64,000 nt of DNA from G963701675 sp963701675 (GTDB lineage: Bacteria; Planctomycetota; Planctomycetia; Gemmatales; Gemmataceae). Under the pieces are notes generated by a model. The model did no database searches. It saw nothing but the letters and a program-made list of their open reading frames with translations, and was not told the DNA's origin. How positions within the stretch are numbered: position 1 is the first letter of the stretch; every line of letters begins with the position of its first letter. Below, in pieces: positions 45,416-54,183 of the stretch. The position numbers and the translations under genes were made by a program. The stretch spans positions 6,014,001 to 6,078,000 of the forward strand of contig OY969623.1 of NCBI GenBank assembly GCA_963701675.1, read 5' to 3'.

Positions 45416-47765
45416 TGTCTTGCCTCAGTACGCACTGCGGGTCCGCATAGACTGTGAGCATTTTCTCGAACGCAACCAGCCGATTGCGGTGGTCCTTCGG
45501 CTGTTTCTCGGCAGCGACAGGCAGGTGCTTGAAGATCTTGAACCGATAGGCGAACGCCGGACTAAGCCGTGCGCCGCTCTCGTCCTCGGCTTTGACTCGC
45601 TCCGGGTCATTGGGGTCGGCCTGTATAAACGACAGCAATGCCCACACGCGTTTCTGCTCGCGCGTGATCGCGCCCAGGGCGGCATAGACACGGGCCATGA
45701 CAAGGGTGCGCGCGGCATACTCCGACGCGGTCGTTCGTGCGATCTTTTCGATGTTGAATTTGCCTTCCAGCGCCGCGTTGACGTAATCGCCGTACTCGAT
45801 CGTGCGGTATTCCACCTCCTTTACCGTGGTATCCGGGATGCGCGGACCTGGGATTCCGTCCCAGGGATCTTGGCCGGTCTGCCCCAGCAGGTCATCGGTC
45901 AGCGGCGTCGCGGTGGCGTAGTTGCCTGGTGCGAACGTGCGCGTCACATCGGGGGCGGCGGCAGGCCAGTAGGAGCTCAATGCGGCGCATAGCATCGCGT
46001 CCTCGGGGAACGGGCTGCCGAGGCCGTAATTGTTGAAATACGTCGTGCCAGGCTTGACGCTGTCGTCCTCCTGCGCTTCCTCATCGCTGCGGTCGATGCT
46101 CACATCCCAGCCGGGGGCGAAGACCCCCGATGCCCCGTCGGACAACGACGCAACGCGCCCGTTGATCAGGTCGTCTATCTGGGTCAGCTTCCCACCCGCC
46201 GAGTCGATCAGGCCGACTATGGCGCTGATGGTGTCGTCGTCCGGGTCGAAAACCGGCCTCGGCTTGTTGTGCAGGCCCGGGTCTTCACTGATGCTCAGTT
46301 TGTCCAGGGTCATCGAGAGATTGGCCGCGTAACGAGTATCGCACAGCGTCCTGGGTGGGCCGGGGTTGCTCGGCCAGATATTATCTTCCAACGCGGGCGG
46401 CACCGACTGGTTCCACCACTGCATCAGTTCCTGCTGCTTGACTAGCGGGAAGTAATCGACCGCCCCCACCATCGAGTAGGCCGCCAGTGTCCGCGGCAGC
46501 TCCAGCGCCAGTTCCGGACATTCCGCTTCGATGAAGCCGTCGCCGGTGTGGTCGATGTAATGCACCGCGCGGTAGCCTCCCGCCCGAATGATGTCGACCA
46601 TGTTGGGCAACGTGTTCAGGTCGGTGATCTTTCCGTCCGCTTCCAGTCGATGGCGCGCGTGGACGTACTCGGGTGCTTTCCTCGCGCCGCTGGGTCGGCT
46701 GTTGATGATAAGGCTCGAACGGAAGGGATTGCGCTGCTTCGGCACCAGGTAGGTCAGGATCTTGCCCTCGTACTTTGCCTCCTCCACCAGATGGGAGTAA
46801 ACGACGGGGATAAGCAGACCCTCGCCGTCTTCAGGGTCTTTGGAGAATTCGGCCAGTCCCTCGCGGAAGATAAACGGCGGCTTGCTCAGATCGGGTTCGT
46901 GCGCCCCGGTGTCCAACCCCTCACTAGCCAGCACGCGATGGACGCGCACCAGCTTTTCATTGGTGTGCTGCGCCCTCAGTCGTATCGTGAGCGTCAGCGC
47001 GCGTAGGCACTCCGGGCCGCTGAAGAGTTTGTGGATGGGCACCCAGAACTGGCGCTCAGTGTCGCTCCTGGGTTTGCTCTGGAACCGGAGCGGGCCGAAG
47101 CGCTCCTGTTGTCCGGGCAGCTGCGCGGCGATGTACGCCGAGTAGCGGCATGGCAGAACGCGAATGGCTTTCGGATTACCGTCCACGAACGGCAGATAGC
47201 CGCGTGCATCGGGCAGATACTTGCTCGCCGCCGTCCCTACTCGTGTGACACCAACGCGTGAAAAACACATATCCGCGTGCTTTTGATGAACGGTACTCAT
47301 CGCGGGACGATACTCCGAAGCGAATACCACAATGCCCATCGGCGCGTAGTTGGCCCGAATACGAAGCTCCTGGATCGACGGCGGGGCGATTCCATAGACC
47401 AAGTTCTCGACCGCCTCGATTTCCGCAGGTGTGGGGAATCCCTGCAGAGGGGTTCCGTCTGGTTTCTTGGTGACTTGGGGCGAGCCCATCGCATGGTAAA
47501 GGAGGCTACGTGCCGGGCTGCCCGGCTCGATGCCGCGCACGCCTTCGGAGGCGAAATCCTGAAAGCCGGGCAGTAGGCGGTTGATTCCGCTCAGCGGTCG
47601 GAGCAGTTCCGCCCGCAGGTCCGGCGCCCCAATATCCAGCCCGTGCGCCTTCAGAAGCGTCTTCCAGCCGAGTTTGTCAAGCCGCGAGCAGAGCTTGATC
47701 ACGCGATCGAGCAGGGTCTGCACCGGCGAGTAGGCGCGGGAAGCGAATGTCTTGTTGGGTCGCAT
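45384..47765 (-). CDS. LodA-like cysteine tryptophylquinone oxidase
   Basis: A 793-residue protein. The block LCAALSSYWPAAAPDVTRTF matches the region around the cofactor Trp of LodA/GoxA amine or amino acid oxidases, and AYSMVGAVDYFPLVKQQELMQWW is also characteristic. These enzymes oxidise amino acids (lysine, glycine) to release hydrogen peroxide. The substrate here is unknown, since the specificity residues could not be compared. The Cys partner of the quinone cannot be fixed by eye (candidates: DTRYAAN region CDTR, LCAAL). No signal peptide, as in LodA, which leaves the cell by an unusual route. The partner LodB-like gene overlaps its 3' end. Confidence 0.7.
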   Translation of the reverse strand: MRPNKTFASRAYSPVQTLLDRVIKLCSRLDKLGWKTLLKAHGLDIGAPDLRAELLRPLSGINRLLPGFQDFASEGVRGIEPGSPARSLLYHAMGSPQVTKKPDGTPLQGFPTPAEIEAVENLVYGIAPPSIQELRIRANYAPMGIVVFASEYRPAMSTVHQKHADMCFSRVGVTRVGTAASKYLPDARGYLPFVDGNPKAIRVLPCRYSAYIAAQLPGQQERFGPLRFQSKPRSDTERQFWVPIHKLFSGPECLRALTLTIRLRAQHTNEKLVRVHRVLASEGLDTGAHEPDLSKPPFIFREGLAEFSKDPEDGEGLLIPVVYSHLVEEAKYEGKILTYLVPKQRNPFRSSLIINSRPSGARKAPEYVHARHRLEADGKITDLNTLPNMVDIIRAGGYRAVHYIDHTGDGFIEAECPELALELPRTLAAYSMVGAVDYFPLVKQQELMQWWNQSVPPALEDNIWPSNPGPPRTLCDTRYAANLSMTLDKLSISEDPGLHNKPRPVFDPDDDTISAIVGLIDSAGGKLTQIDDLINGRVASLSDGASGVFAPGWDVSIDRSDEEAQEDDSVKPGTTYFNNYGLGSPFPEDAMLCAALSSYWPAAAPDVTRTFAPGNYATATPLTDDLLGQTGQDPWDGIPGPRIPDTTVKEVEYRTIEYGDYVNAALEGKFNIEKIARTTASEYAARTLVMARVYAALGAITREQKRVWALLSFIQADPNDPERVKAEDESGARLSPAFAYRFKIFKHLPVAAEKQPKDHRNRLVAFEKMLTVYADPQCVLRQDNDGKWFANRY

Positions 47766-47850
47766 AAGCTCGTCCTCGGGTGCGTTCTGGTGTGTGTCTG
47801 CCTACAGCCCGGCACTTCGCGGATCCGCCGGGCGACCGATGGTGTTCGAC

Positions 47851-48136
47851 TCAAGCCGGCGATGCCGGAGGCGCGGGCGGGGCCGGCAGCGATGGAAGAA
47901 ACTCTGAGACCCGCCTGCAGTCCACTCCGGCATACAGTATCTCGTGTGCGAAGTGTCCGGGCGGAACCATGAGCGTCTCGCCCAGCGGTTCGCGGCAGCG
48001 CCGGACCTGTACGCCGCGTGCGCCGCCACGAGGCGCCCAGAAGATTTCGCCGGCTCAATCGACCTGTCTCCGGTGATCGCGCGAGTGCCGCGAGTAGCGC
48101 CAAGACCGCAGCGAACGCGAGATGCCGAGATGACAA
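47851..48136 (-). CDS. Small secreted protein, one-base frame break
   Basis: TTG 48136 starts a clear signal peptide (MSSRHLAFAAVLALLAALA). Near 48055 the frame breaks; the continuing frame reads AGEIFWAPRGGARGVQV, GETLMVPPGHFAHEILYAGV and ends in a Pro/Ala-rich tail. One missing base joins the two. The mature protein is about 75 residues with two Cys (VRRCREP, GVDCRRV) that could pair. Family unknown. It sits 3 bases after the trypsin-like protease and 85 bases before the LodA-like gene, so it is probably co-transcribed. Confidence 0.5.
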
Positions 48137-48139
48137 GCG

Positions 48140-49225
48140 TCACGTCAGCTTTTCCTCGATCCGCTTAACCGTCTCGAGAATGTCCCCCACTTGGCCTTCC
48201 AGGCGATCGACCCGAACTCCTAACTCACCACTGGGTTCGGGGCCATTTGTATCGGTTTCCGGAATAAACGCAGCGAGCTCCGTCGCCCGAGTAACGTCCT
48301 CACCGCGACACCCGGTGGTCGGGCACACATTAGATACGCGGCAACCGCCCACAGACACGAAATCGGTTTCACCTCGGACCAGGATCCCCTCGACTATATC
48401 CGTCTCCTGATCGAACACCGGCGAGCCGGAATTGCCGCCGTAAGTATCGAGGTTTGCCACAAAAAACGCGGCGGCGGAATTGATGCGCACGTTCGCATTT
48501 GGCGCATACTTCAACGGCAAACCAGACGGATGGCCGATCACATACACTTCGCGGCCATCGGCGATCTTCCCCGTCCGCCGAATCCGTAGGATAGGGTGCC
48601 CCTGCGCCGCCCGATCCAGTCGGACCAACGCATAGTCGCTGCCACTCCCTTCCAGTTTGCGGGCGATGATCGCGACGCCGCGGTAAATATCGTCATTCGA
48701 GATGACGACGTCCGGCGTGCCGTCCGGGTTCATTCGGAATCCGAACACGAATCGAGTCGGTCCGATGGAGTTACCGTCGATGCAGTGCCCAGCGGTGGCG
48801 ACAATATCACTGCCGACCAAGAAACCGCTGCAGAATGGGCTGGTAGGCTGCTCTCGGTACCGTTCGCCGTTGCACAGATTCTGGGACTCGCCAAAAGTGA
48901 TAGTGCGGATTGTGGAAGTCCCGTCGCCATTGTCGTCGATGTCGGAGATGTCGATGAGACTGGCGACTCCCTCAGCATTCGCCTTGGCGCCGGGGTCCGT
49001 GATCTGGAACGCCTCCACGCGATCGTCGGTCCCGTAGATGACTTTCTGTGCTTCGCGCAGCGCTTTGGCCAGCTCGGCGGAATCCACGGTGGCCAGCGTG
49101 CGTTCCTTGCTGGTCTTGCGCAGCGCGGATGCCAACGCTCTGGGCGTCTCACGGAGCCGCAGTTCCGCCAAGAGTTCATCGGCGGTGTAAGCTTTCAACA
49201 CTGTTTCGGTCGATTTTTTGCTCAT
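48140..49225 (-). CDS. Trypsin-like (V8-type) serine protease
   Basis: A 361-residue protein with the chymotrypsin-fold triad: His in IVATAGHCID, Asp in GSDYALVRLD, Ser in TYGGNSGSPVF. A 95-residue N-terminal region (helical, KAYTADELLAELRLRETPRA) may be a propeptide; the protease starts near FGESQNLCNG. The C-terminus is a short coiled coil (RVDRLEGQVGDILETVKRIE). No signal peptide; like LodA it may use a non-standard export. It is the first gene of the LodA cluster, so one can imagine it processing cluster products, but that is inference. Confidence 0.85.
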   Translation of the reverse strand: MSKKSTETVLKAYTADELLAELRLRETPRALASALRKTSKERTLATVDSAELAKALREAQKVIYGTDDRVEAFQITDPGAKANAEGVASLIDISDIDDNGDGTSTIRTITFGESQNLCNGERYREQPTSPFCSGFLVGSDIVATAGHCIDGNSIGPTRFVFGFRMNPDGTPDVVISNDDIYRGVAIIARKLEGSGSDYALVRLDRAAQGHPILRIRRTGKIADGREVYVIGHPSGLPLKYAPNANVRINSAAAFFVANLDTYGGNSGSPVFDQETDIVEGILVRGETDFVSVGGCRVSNVCPTTGCRGEDVTRATELAAFIPETDTNGPEPSGELGVRVDRLEGQVGDILETVKRIEEKLT

Positions 49226-49335
49226 TATGATCTCCTATGCGTGACCTAACCTCATAGACACCAAAACGAGGAAAAGCGGACGGTGGATTTTCGGAACGGA
49301 GCATACTTGACCCAATTGCTGCCCGCAAAGAAAAA

Positions 49336-49719
49336 ATGAGGGTAGCGTCCGTCAAGGTGCGCACATTTGAAAAAGCTTCCCGAGGCCAGGTTAAGAAGGA
49401 GTCAACAAGTCCGCCGCCATTCGGGATTTGCTCAACACGACTCGATGCCAGTCCAACGGAGGTATCCAAACGCCTGAAGTCGAAAGGGATCACGATTAAC
49501 CCAAACGCCGTGAGCACCATCAAGCTCGAAATGCGAAAACGGGCCACCTCAAGCTCAAATGGCACCCAAGTAACTAGATCACCTCAATCGCCCCTCAAAG
49601 AAACGTCGACCAAGACCAACGGCCACCTGGACGTGAATGACGTCCTATGGATCCGCACGCTGGCTAAAAAAGTGGGGGCTGACAATCTGCATCGCCTGGT
49701 AGACGCTGTCGCCGGTTAA
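49336..49719 (+). CDS. Small putative regulator (helical, DNA-binding-like)
   Basis: A 127-residue basic protein. The segment DASPTEVSKRLKSKGITINP followed by NAVSTIKLEMRKR resembles a planctomycete winged-helix-like family in which each protein has a SPxxVS recognition helix. The C-terminal DVLWIRTLAKKVGADNLHRL forms a second helix pair. A nucleic-acid-binding role is plausible but not shown. It is divergent from the trypsin-like gene and followed by a good terminator. Confidence 0.5.
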   Translation: MRVASVKVRTFEKASRGQVKKESTSPPPFGICSTRLDASPTEVSKRLKSKGITINPNAVSTIKLEMRKRATSSSNGTQVTRSPQSPLKETSTKTNGHLDVNDVLWIRTLAKKVGADNLHRLVDAVAG

Positions 49720-49742
49720 GCTGGCGTGTCGTTTACTCATGG

Positions 49743-49769
49743 CCGCTAGAACGCTCCTAGCGGTTTTTT
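49743..49769 (+). terminator. Rho-independent terminator
   Basis: Perfect 7-bp stem CCGCTAG / CTAGCGG with loop AACGCTC, followed by six T. It lies 24 bases after the small regulator's stop. Confidence 0.85.
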
Positions 49770-49770
49770 C

Positions 49771-49932
49771 ATGCGCACAGCAAAGGACAGAGATCGTGAC
49801 GGGCGCTTTGATGCCGATCAGAATGCTCTCGTTGTCAAGAACGCCGAGCACTACTACCGCACGCTGGTCACGGGTAGTCCCGAATCCTGGAACATCCGCG
49901 AAGGTGAATCTTGCGGAAAAAGACGGCCGTGA
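49771..49932 (+). pseudogene. C-terminal fragment of erythromycin-esterase-like protein
   Basis: The frame starting ATGCGC reads DADQNALVVKNAEHYYRTLV and SPESWNIRE, a block typical of the erythromycin esterase superfamily (QNA...VKNAExYYR). It stops soon after and the rest of the enzyme is absent. An unrelated tail (VQIVVTHSSAGRLFELAPVK) follows at 49934-50030. Confidence 0.5.
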
Positions 49933-50096
49933 AAATGACTACTTGGTACGAAAACTCGCGCAAAAAAGTCCAGATTGTCGTGACGCACAGCTCGGCGGGC
50001 AGGCTGTTTGAGTTGGCGCCGGTGAAGTGAGTCAGCGACTTTTACAAGCGTCCTATCCCAAGGCAAACTCATGGCTGCTTCAGCGGTCTAGCGCGG

Positions 50097-50130
50097 AAAA
50101 ACAAAAACCCCCAGCCGATGAAGCCGGGGG
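50097..50130 (-). terminator. Reverse-strand terminator without a gene
   Basis: Read on the reverse strand: an 8-bp stem CCCCCGGC / GCTGGGGG with one wobble pair, loop TTCATCG, then TTTTTGTTTTT. The stem and T-tract are strong, yet no reverse-strand gene lies upstream of it. It is probably left over from a lost gene. Confidence 0.65.
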
Positions 50131-50255
50131 CCGTGTGCGTGAATCAATTCCCAATCCCCCTACCTCGATTCCTTTGCGACGAGTTGTTGACAATGCCGCT
50201 TTTGGTGCTGCCGAGACGGCTTTGCGCAGATACGATGCTTGAAAAGGAGGAGTCC

Positions 50256-50555
50256 ATGAAGGCGCAAATGAAAGAACAGAAGATCCGGTGTCGGTTTATT
50301 ACCTCAACTGAGCCGCTTGATTCAGTTCTTCACTTGGTTGAAGTTCGGTTTGATGATCGCGTCGTCTATTGGAACGCCGTCGCGGAATTGACTGATGATG
50401 CCGCAAAGCCACTTGACCCTCATTTTGACGGACCGCTTTCGATGTATCCCATCGCTGTGCACCTGGAAGATGGACGTAAAGGTCGTCTTTACATCAATAA
50501 GGGCGTGGGATCGGCAGGCTACATCGGAGTCTCGGGCGTAGGGTGGCCGGATTAA
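50256..50555 (+). CDS. Hypothetical small protein
   Basis: A 99-residue protein with a textbook ribosome site (AGGAGG, 7 bases before ATG 50256). It is beta-rich (SVLHLVEVRFDDRVVYWNAV, PIAVHLEDGRKGRLYINKG). No known family and no signal peptide. A 7-bp hairpin with loop GAAAA at 50651-50669, followed by a weak T-rich stretch, may be its terminator. Confidence 0.55.
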   Translation: MKAQMKEQKIRCRFITSTEPLDSVLHLVEVRFDDRVVYWNAVAELTDDAAKPLDPHFDGPLSMYPIAVHLEDGRKGRLYINKGVGSAGYIGVSGVGWPD

Positions 50556-50842
50556 ATGTTGCGTTTAAGAGAAACATCTGGTGGCGCGAAGGCGGCGTGC
50601 CGGTCCGAAAGCGCTTAGATTAGCAGAGAGTCTCCCACACCATAATGCTCCGGCACGGAAAACGTGCCGTTGCCCTTACCCCGCCTTCGAATGGACGCCG
50701 ATGGCGAGGTCGCCAGAGCGGAGGCCGCTGAAGTGACAAAAGTGGTTTTCTTCTATGCCAGCACTCTGCGCCTCCGGCTCATCGATGAAGAAGGAGGGAC
50801 GCCTGGCTTCCTGCGAGCTGTCGTCGGTTGTAGAATCCTCCC

Positions 50843-52456
50843 ATGTCATTCTCGTTGTCGATCCCGACTGGCAAGCCGAATGAGCCCCTAAATCTCACCG
50901 TAAACGTCGGAGAGATGCTCTTCATCCTCGGTGCGAATGGAACTGGCAAATCAAGCCTGATGCAGGCCTTCGCTTCGGCGAGTCGGGAGAAGACCAGGCG
51001 AATTACGGCGCATCGTCAGACTTGGTTTCGATCGGGGTCGCCTGAATTCACCGGTAAGCAGCGTGCGGAGTATGAGCAGAATGTCTTTCATCATGACCGG
51101 GGGAAAAATGCACGGTGGATGGACGACTACGCGCAGCAACGCGCTCAGATGGCTATCTATGACCTTGTAAACTCCGAAAACATGCGCGCTCGCGACATTA
51201 CGCGAGCTGTCGATCAACGCAACACGGAGGAAGTGGCCAGGCTCGCCGCTCAGGACGGTGCATTCAAGGTGATGAATCGAATGCTGCGGCTTGCCAATCT
51301 GGACATTGTCGTATCCGTCGAAGCCAACGACGAGATCATGGCGACCCGAAACGGCAGCAAACCGTACAGCATCGCAAAACTTTCCGATGGTGAGCGCAAC
51401 GCAATCCTCATCGCCGCCAATGTGTTGACCGTGCCGCCGGGAACGCTCCTCTTAATCGATGAGCCGGAGCGGCACCTTCATCGATCGATCATCTCGCCGC
51501 TACTTTCGCTTTTGCTCAAAGAGCGACCGGATTGCGCCTTCGTCGTGTCCACGCACGAAACGCTACTTCCGGTAGACAATCCAAAATCGAAGGTCTTGTT
51601 GACGCGCGCTTGTCTGTATGAAGGCGACAGCGTTACGTCCTACGACGTTGACCTGCTCGAAAGCACCGACGCGATCGATGACGATCTAAAGCGAAGGATT
51701 CTAGGCGAACGCCGAAAAATCGTGTTTGTCGAAGGGATTGAGCACAGTCTCGACAAGCCCCTTTACAGCCTGCTCTTTCCAAACGCATCGATCGTTGCGA
51801 CGGCGAACTGCCGCGAAGTCGAGAATGCCGTCGTTGGCATCAAAGGCACGGCTGAGCTTCATTGGGTGAAGCCGTTCGGCTTGGTGGACAACGATTCATC
51901 CGAACCGGAGCGGATCGCGGATCTACAAGGCAAAGGCGTGATCCCGCTGAACGTCTATTCCGTGGAATCCATTTACTATCATCCGGACGTGCAGAAGCTC
52001 GCCGGCGAAAAGCTCACATCGGTGGTTGGTGGTAGCTTGGACGAGAAGCTCAAAAAAGCGACGCAGGACGCGCTAAGAGCGATCCGCCAGAATGCTGGAC
52101 ACCTCAGCAATCGGATCGCTGAGAAGGCAGCGCGGGCTCAAGTTTTCTCGCTTCTTCCAAAGAAGGGCGAAGTAGTAGCGGGCGGCAAGCGCACTGTTGA
52201 ACTGGACTTTCAGAAGATCGCCAAGGAAGAGGGCGCACGTCTGGACGCGTTGATCAACGCATCTGATTTTGTCGGAGTGCTGAAGCCGTATCCCATCCGC
52301 GAATCGCCCGCGCTCGATGCCATTGCTAAGGCGCTTAATTTCGCCACTCGTGCTCAGTACGAAGCGGCCGTTCGCAGACTCCTGGCTGACGATCCGGAAG
52401 CGGTGAAGCTTGTTCGCGCGTTACTCGGCTTGCTGCCGGCCGATCTGGTCGCCTAG
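50843..52456 (+). CDS. AAA ATPase fused to DUF4435 (TOPRIM-like)
   Basis: A 537-residue protein. N-terminal ABC-type ATPase: Walker A LFILGANGTGKSSLMQA, signature AKLSDGERNAILIA, Walker B GTLLLIDEPERHLH, H-loop FVVSTHETLLP. From about residue 290 a DUF4435/TOPRIM-like half: Glu in KIVFVEGIEHSLDKP, acidic pair in FGLVDNDSSEPERIA, then the helix VYSVESIYYHPDV. The combination resembles OLD-family nucleases and the AriA/AriB pair of the PARIS anti-phage system, here in one chain. The role is therefore probably defence, with the TOPRIM half as effector; this is family-based inference. It stands alone and is preceded by no clear ribosome site. Confidence 0.8.
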   Translation: MSFSLSIPTGKPNEPLNLTVNVGEMLFILGANGTGKSSLMQAFASASREKTRRITAHRQTWFRSGSPEFTGKQRAEYEQNVFHHDRGKNARWMDDYAQQRAQMAIYDLVNSENMRARDITRAVDQRNTEEVARLAAQDGAFKVMNRMLRLANLDIVVSVEANDEIMATRNGSKPYSIAKLSDGERNAILIAANVLTVPPGTLLLIDEPERHLHRSIISPLLSLLLKERPDCAFVVSTHETLLPVDNPKSKVLLTRACLYEGDSVTSYDVDLLESTDAIDDDLKRRILGERRKIVFVEGIEHSLDKPLYSLLFPNASIVATANCREVENAVVGIKGTAELHWVKPFGLVDNDSSEPERIADLQGKGVIPLNVYSVESIYYHPDVQKLAGEKLTSVVGGSLDEKLKKATQDALRAIRQNAGHLSNRIAEKAARAQVFSLLPKKGEVVAGGKRTVELDFQKIAKEEGARLDALINASDFVGVLKPYPIRESPALDAIAKALNFATRAQYEAAVRRLLADDPEAVKLVRALLGLLPADLVA

Positions 52457-52485
52457 GGTGGGCATAGCTCACCGGAGAGCTTCGG

Positions 52486-52615
52486 CCCCGACGCGTTTGA
52501 ACGCAAACATCAGTGGATGTATCTGAACACGCTCGACACGGTCCGGACCGTCGAGAGGTTAGTGGGTTCTACGTGCAAGAGCACAACACGCGCCTTCCCC
52601 ATTCAGCAACAACTG
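52486..52615 (+). pseudogene. C-terminal fragment of integrase-type transposase
   Basis: The forward frame reads FERKHQWMYLNTLDTVRTVE then RLV, and after a one-base change YVQEHNTRLPHSA. This is the usual end of a planctomycete integrase-core transposase (HxWLYLNTLD...EHNTxLPHSA). The core and start are absent. Confidence 0.55.
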
Positions 52616-52771
52616 GGTCAGGAGTCCGAATCTGAAGGGAAACGGGGGTGACCGCCGAAAGCCGACACACCCGCCCAGTCGGACGGCAAAGGAAGGAAAG
52701 GAAAGACATGACGGCGCTGGCCTCATCCGAGTATCACAGCCTAACGATACAACTGCCGAAAGTCAGCTGGG

Positions 52772-53710
52772 ATGCGCTTCGCAGAGACTCCAGCATCGGC
52801 TCCTCTGTGGGTGCGTCTGGAAACGGTCGACACGTTCAAATACTTGTTCTCCGATTTTGTCGAAGATGGCTTTACGAGTCAGGGCTCTCTAGGAGCCTTC
52901 AATGTAGGATCCTCCTTTTATTGGTTCCAGGCCTACACAGATGGCACTCGCGACTGGGTTATCGGCTCCACGCCCATTGAGCTCAACCAGTGGTATCATC
53001 TGTCGGCGGTCCGTGATGACACCGCCAAGACGGTGCGGCTATTCGTCAACGGCGCCGAGGAAGCCAATCTCAGCTATGCGGGTAAGTCGGTCGTGCCATT
53101 ACAGGGAAGCAAGCTTCTCGGCGGCGCGGGTCCGAGTTTTCCAGGTGACTTTATGGACGGCCAGCTCGATGAGATCTCCGTATTCAACCGCGCCCTGAGT
53201 GCCGCCGAGGTCGAGTCCCTTTTCAACGGGGCGAGTGCAGCCGGCGATGGCGTCGTCGTCAACCTACCCGAGCAGACGGCTACGGGAGTAGCGGGCGGCA
53301 TCGCGATGATTCAGAACGTCATCGGCAGCATCGGCAACGACATCCTCGTCGGCAACGGCGGCAACACGCTGACCGGCGGCGCCGGGCGCGACCTGCTGAT
53401 CGCTGGTTTGACGGCGAGCACGCTTATCGGCGGAACTGGCGATGACCTCGTCATCGGCGGCACCACCGGCTACGACCAAACGTCATTGCAAGCCATCAGC
53501 AACTACTGGGGCGGAGCGGACGATTACGCCACCCGCGTCACAAACGTGACGACCGGCAACGGCGTGCCCGCGCTAAAAGCCGGCACGGTGTCCGACAACG
53601 CAGGCGTGAACACGCTCACCGGCGGCGAGGGATTTGATCTATTCTTCGGCGATGACGACTCCGACACGCACGATCGTGATCCGCTGACGGAAGAATTTGT
53701 AACCATCTAA
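52772..53710 (+). pseudogene. LamG and RTX-repeat tail of a large surface protein
   Basis: The first about 160 residues are a concanavalin-A-like LamG domain (LNQWYHLSAVRDDTAKTVRL, FMDGQLDEISVFNRAL), the classical module of planctomycete giant proteins. RTX-type calcium repeats follow (NTLTGGAGRDLLIAG, TLIGGTGDDLVIGG, TLTGGEGFDLFFGDDD). The frame has no credible start at 52772; the N-terminal bulk is missing and the upstream DNA is transposase debris. The stop is natural and is followed by a good terminator, so this is the 3' end of a once larger gene. Confidence 0.6.
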
Positions 53711-53727
53711 AACGTTGGTGATTCAGC

Positions 53728-53765
53728 AAAGCCCACGGATCGCGATCCCGTGGGCTTTGTGTGTT
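53728..53765 (+). terminator. Rho-independent terminator
   Basis: Perfect 11-bp stem AAAGCCCACGG / CCGTGGGCTTT (53728-53738 and 53748-53758), followed by GTGTGTTT. It follows the LamG/RTX fragment by 18 bases. Confidence 0.75.
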
Positions 53766-54183
53766 TAACTGCAGCGCAACATTTTCTTTTTGTCAAATCC
53801 ATCTTCCCCGTATGAAGATGTAAGTAGCCGGGGCGTCCGACGGCGCCGCGTCGCAACGCGCTTCAACAGGGTCTCTCACGTACCGGTATCATAGCCGATG
53901 ATATTTCTTTCCTACCACTTCTACTAGTTGTTGTTTGTTCTGTCGTCCGTCATTCGGAAACTCGCCGCTCCTCAGGCTGGCCAGGCCATGTAGGTAAATA
54001 CGGAGTTTTCCGGATAGAATTCAGCATTTTTCTTGTTAGCATCAACAGTGGAGACGCAAGAACTTGAAACTGATTGGGCGACAGTTTCGGGTTCGGCGTC
54101 TTCTTTTTTTGTTGCCGCCACTCTACGCTCTACGAACCTGACTCCGTCGCTTGACTGAAACGTAATGGGGAGATGTTCCAACC
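53766..54183. other. Intergenic stretch before the sulfotransferase gene
   Basis: No supportable gene. It should carry the promoter of the 54184 gene. Confidence 0.4.

Noticed and set aside
50118..50255. Longer start for the small protein at 50256
   Set aside because: The ATG at 50256 has a strong AGGAGG site, while the upstream residues overlap the orphan terminator and look non-coding.
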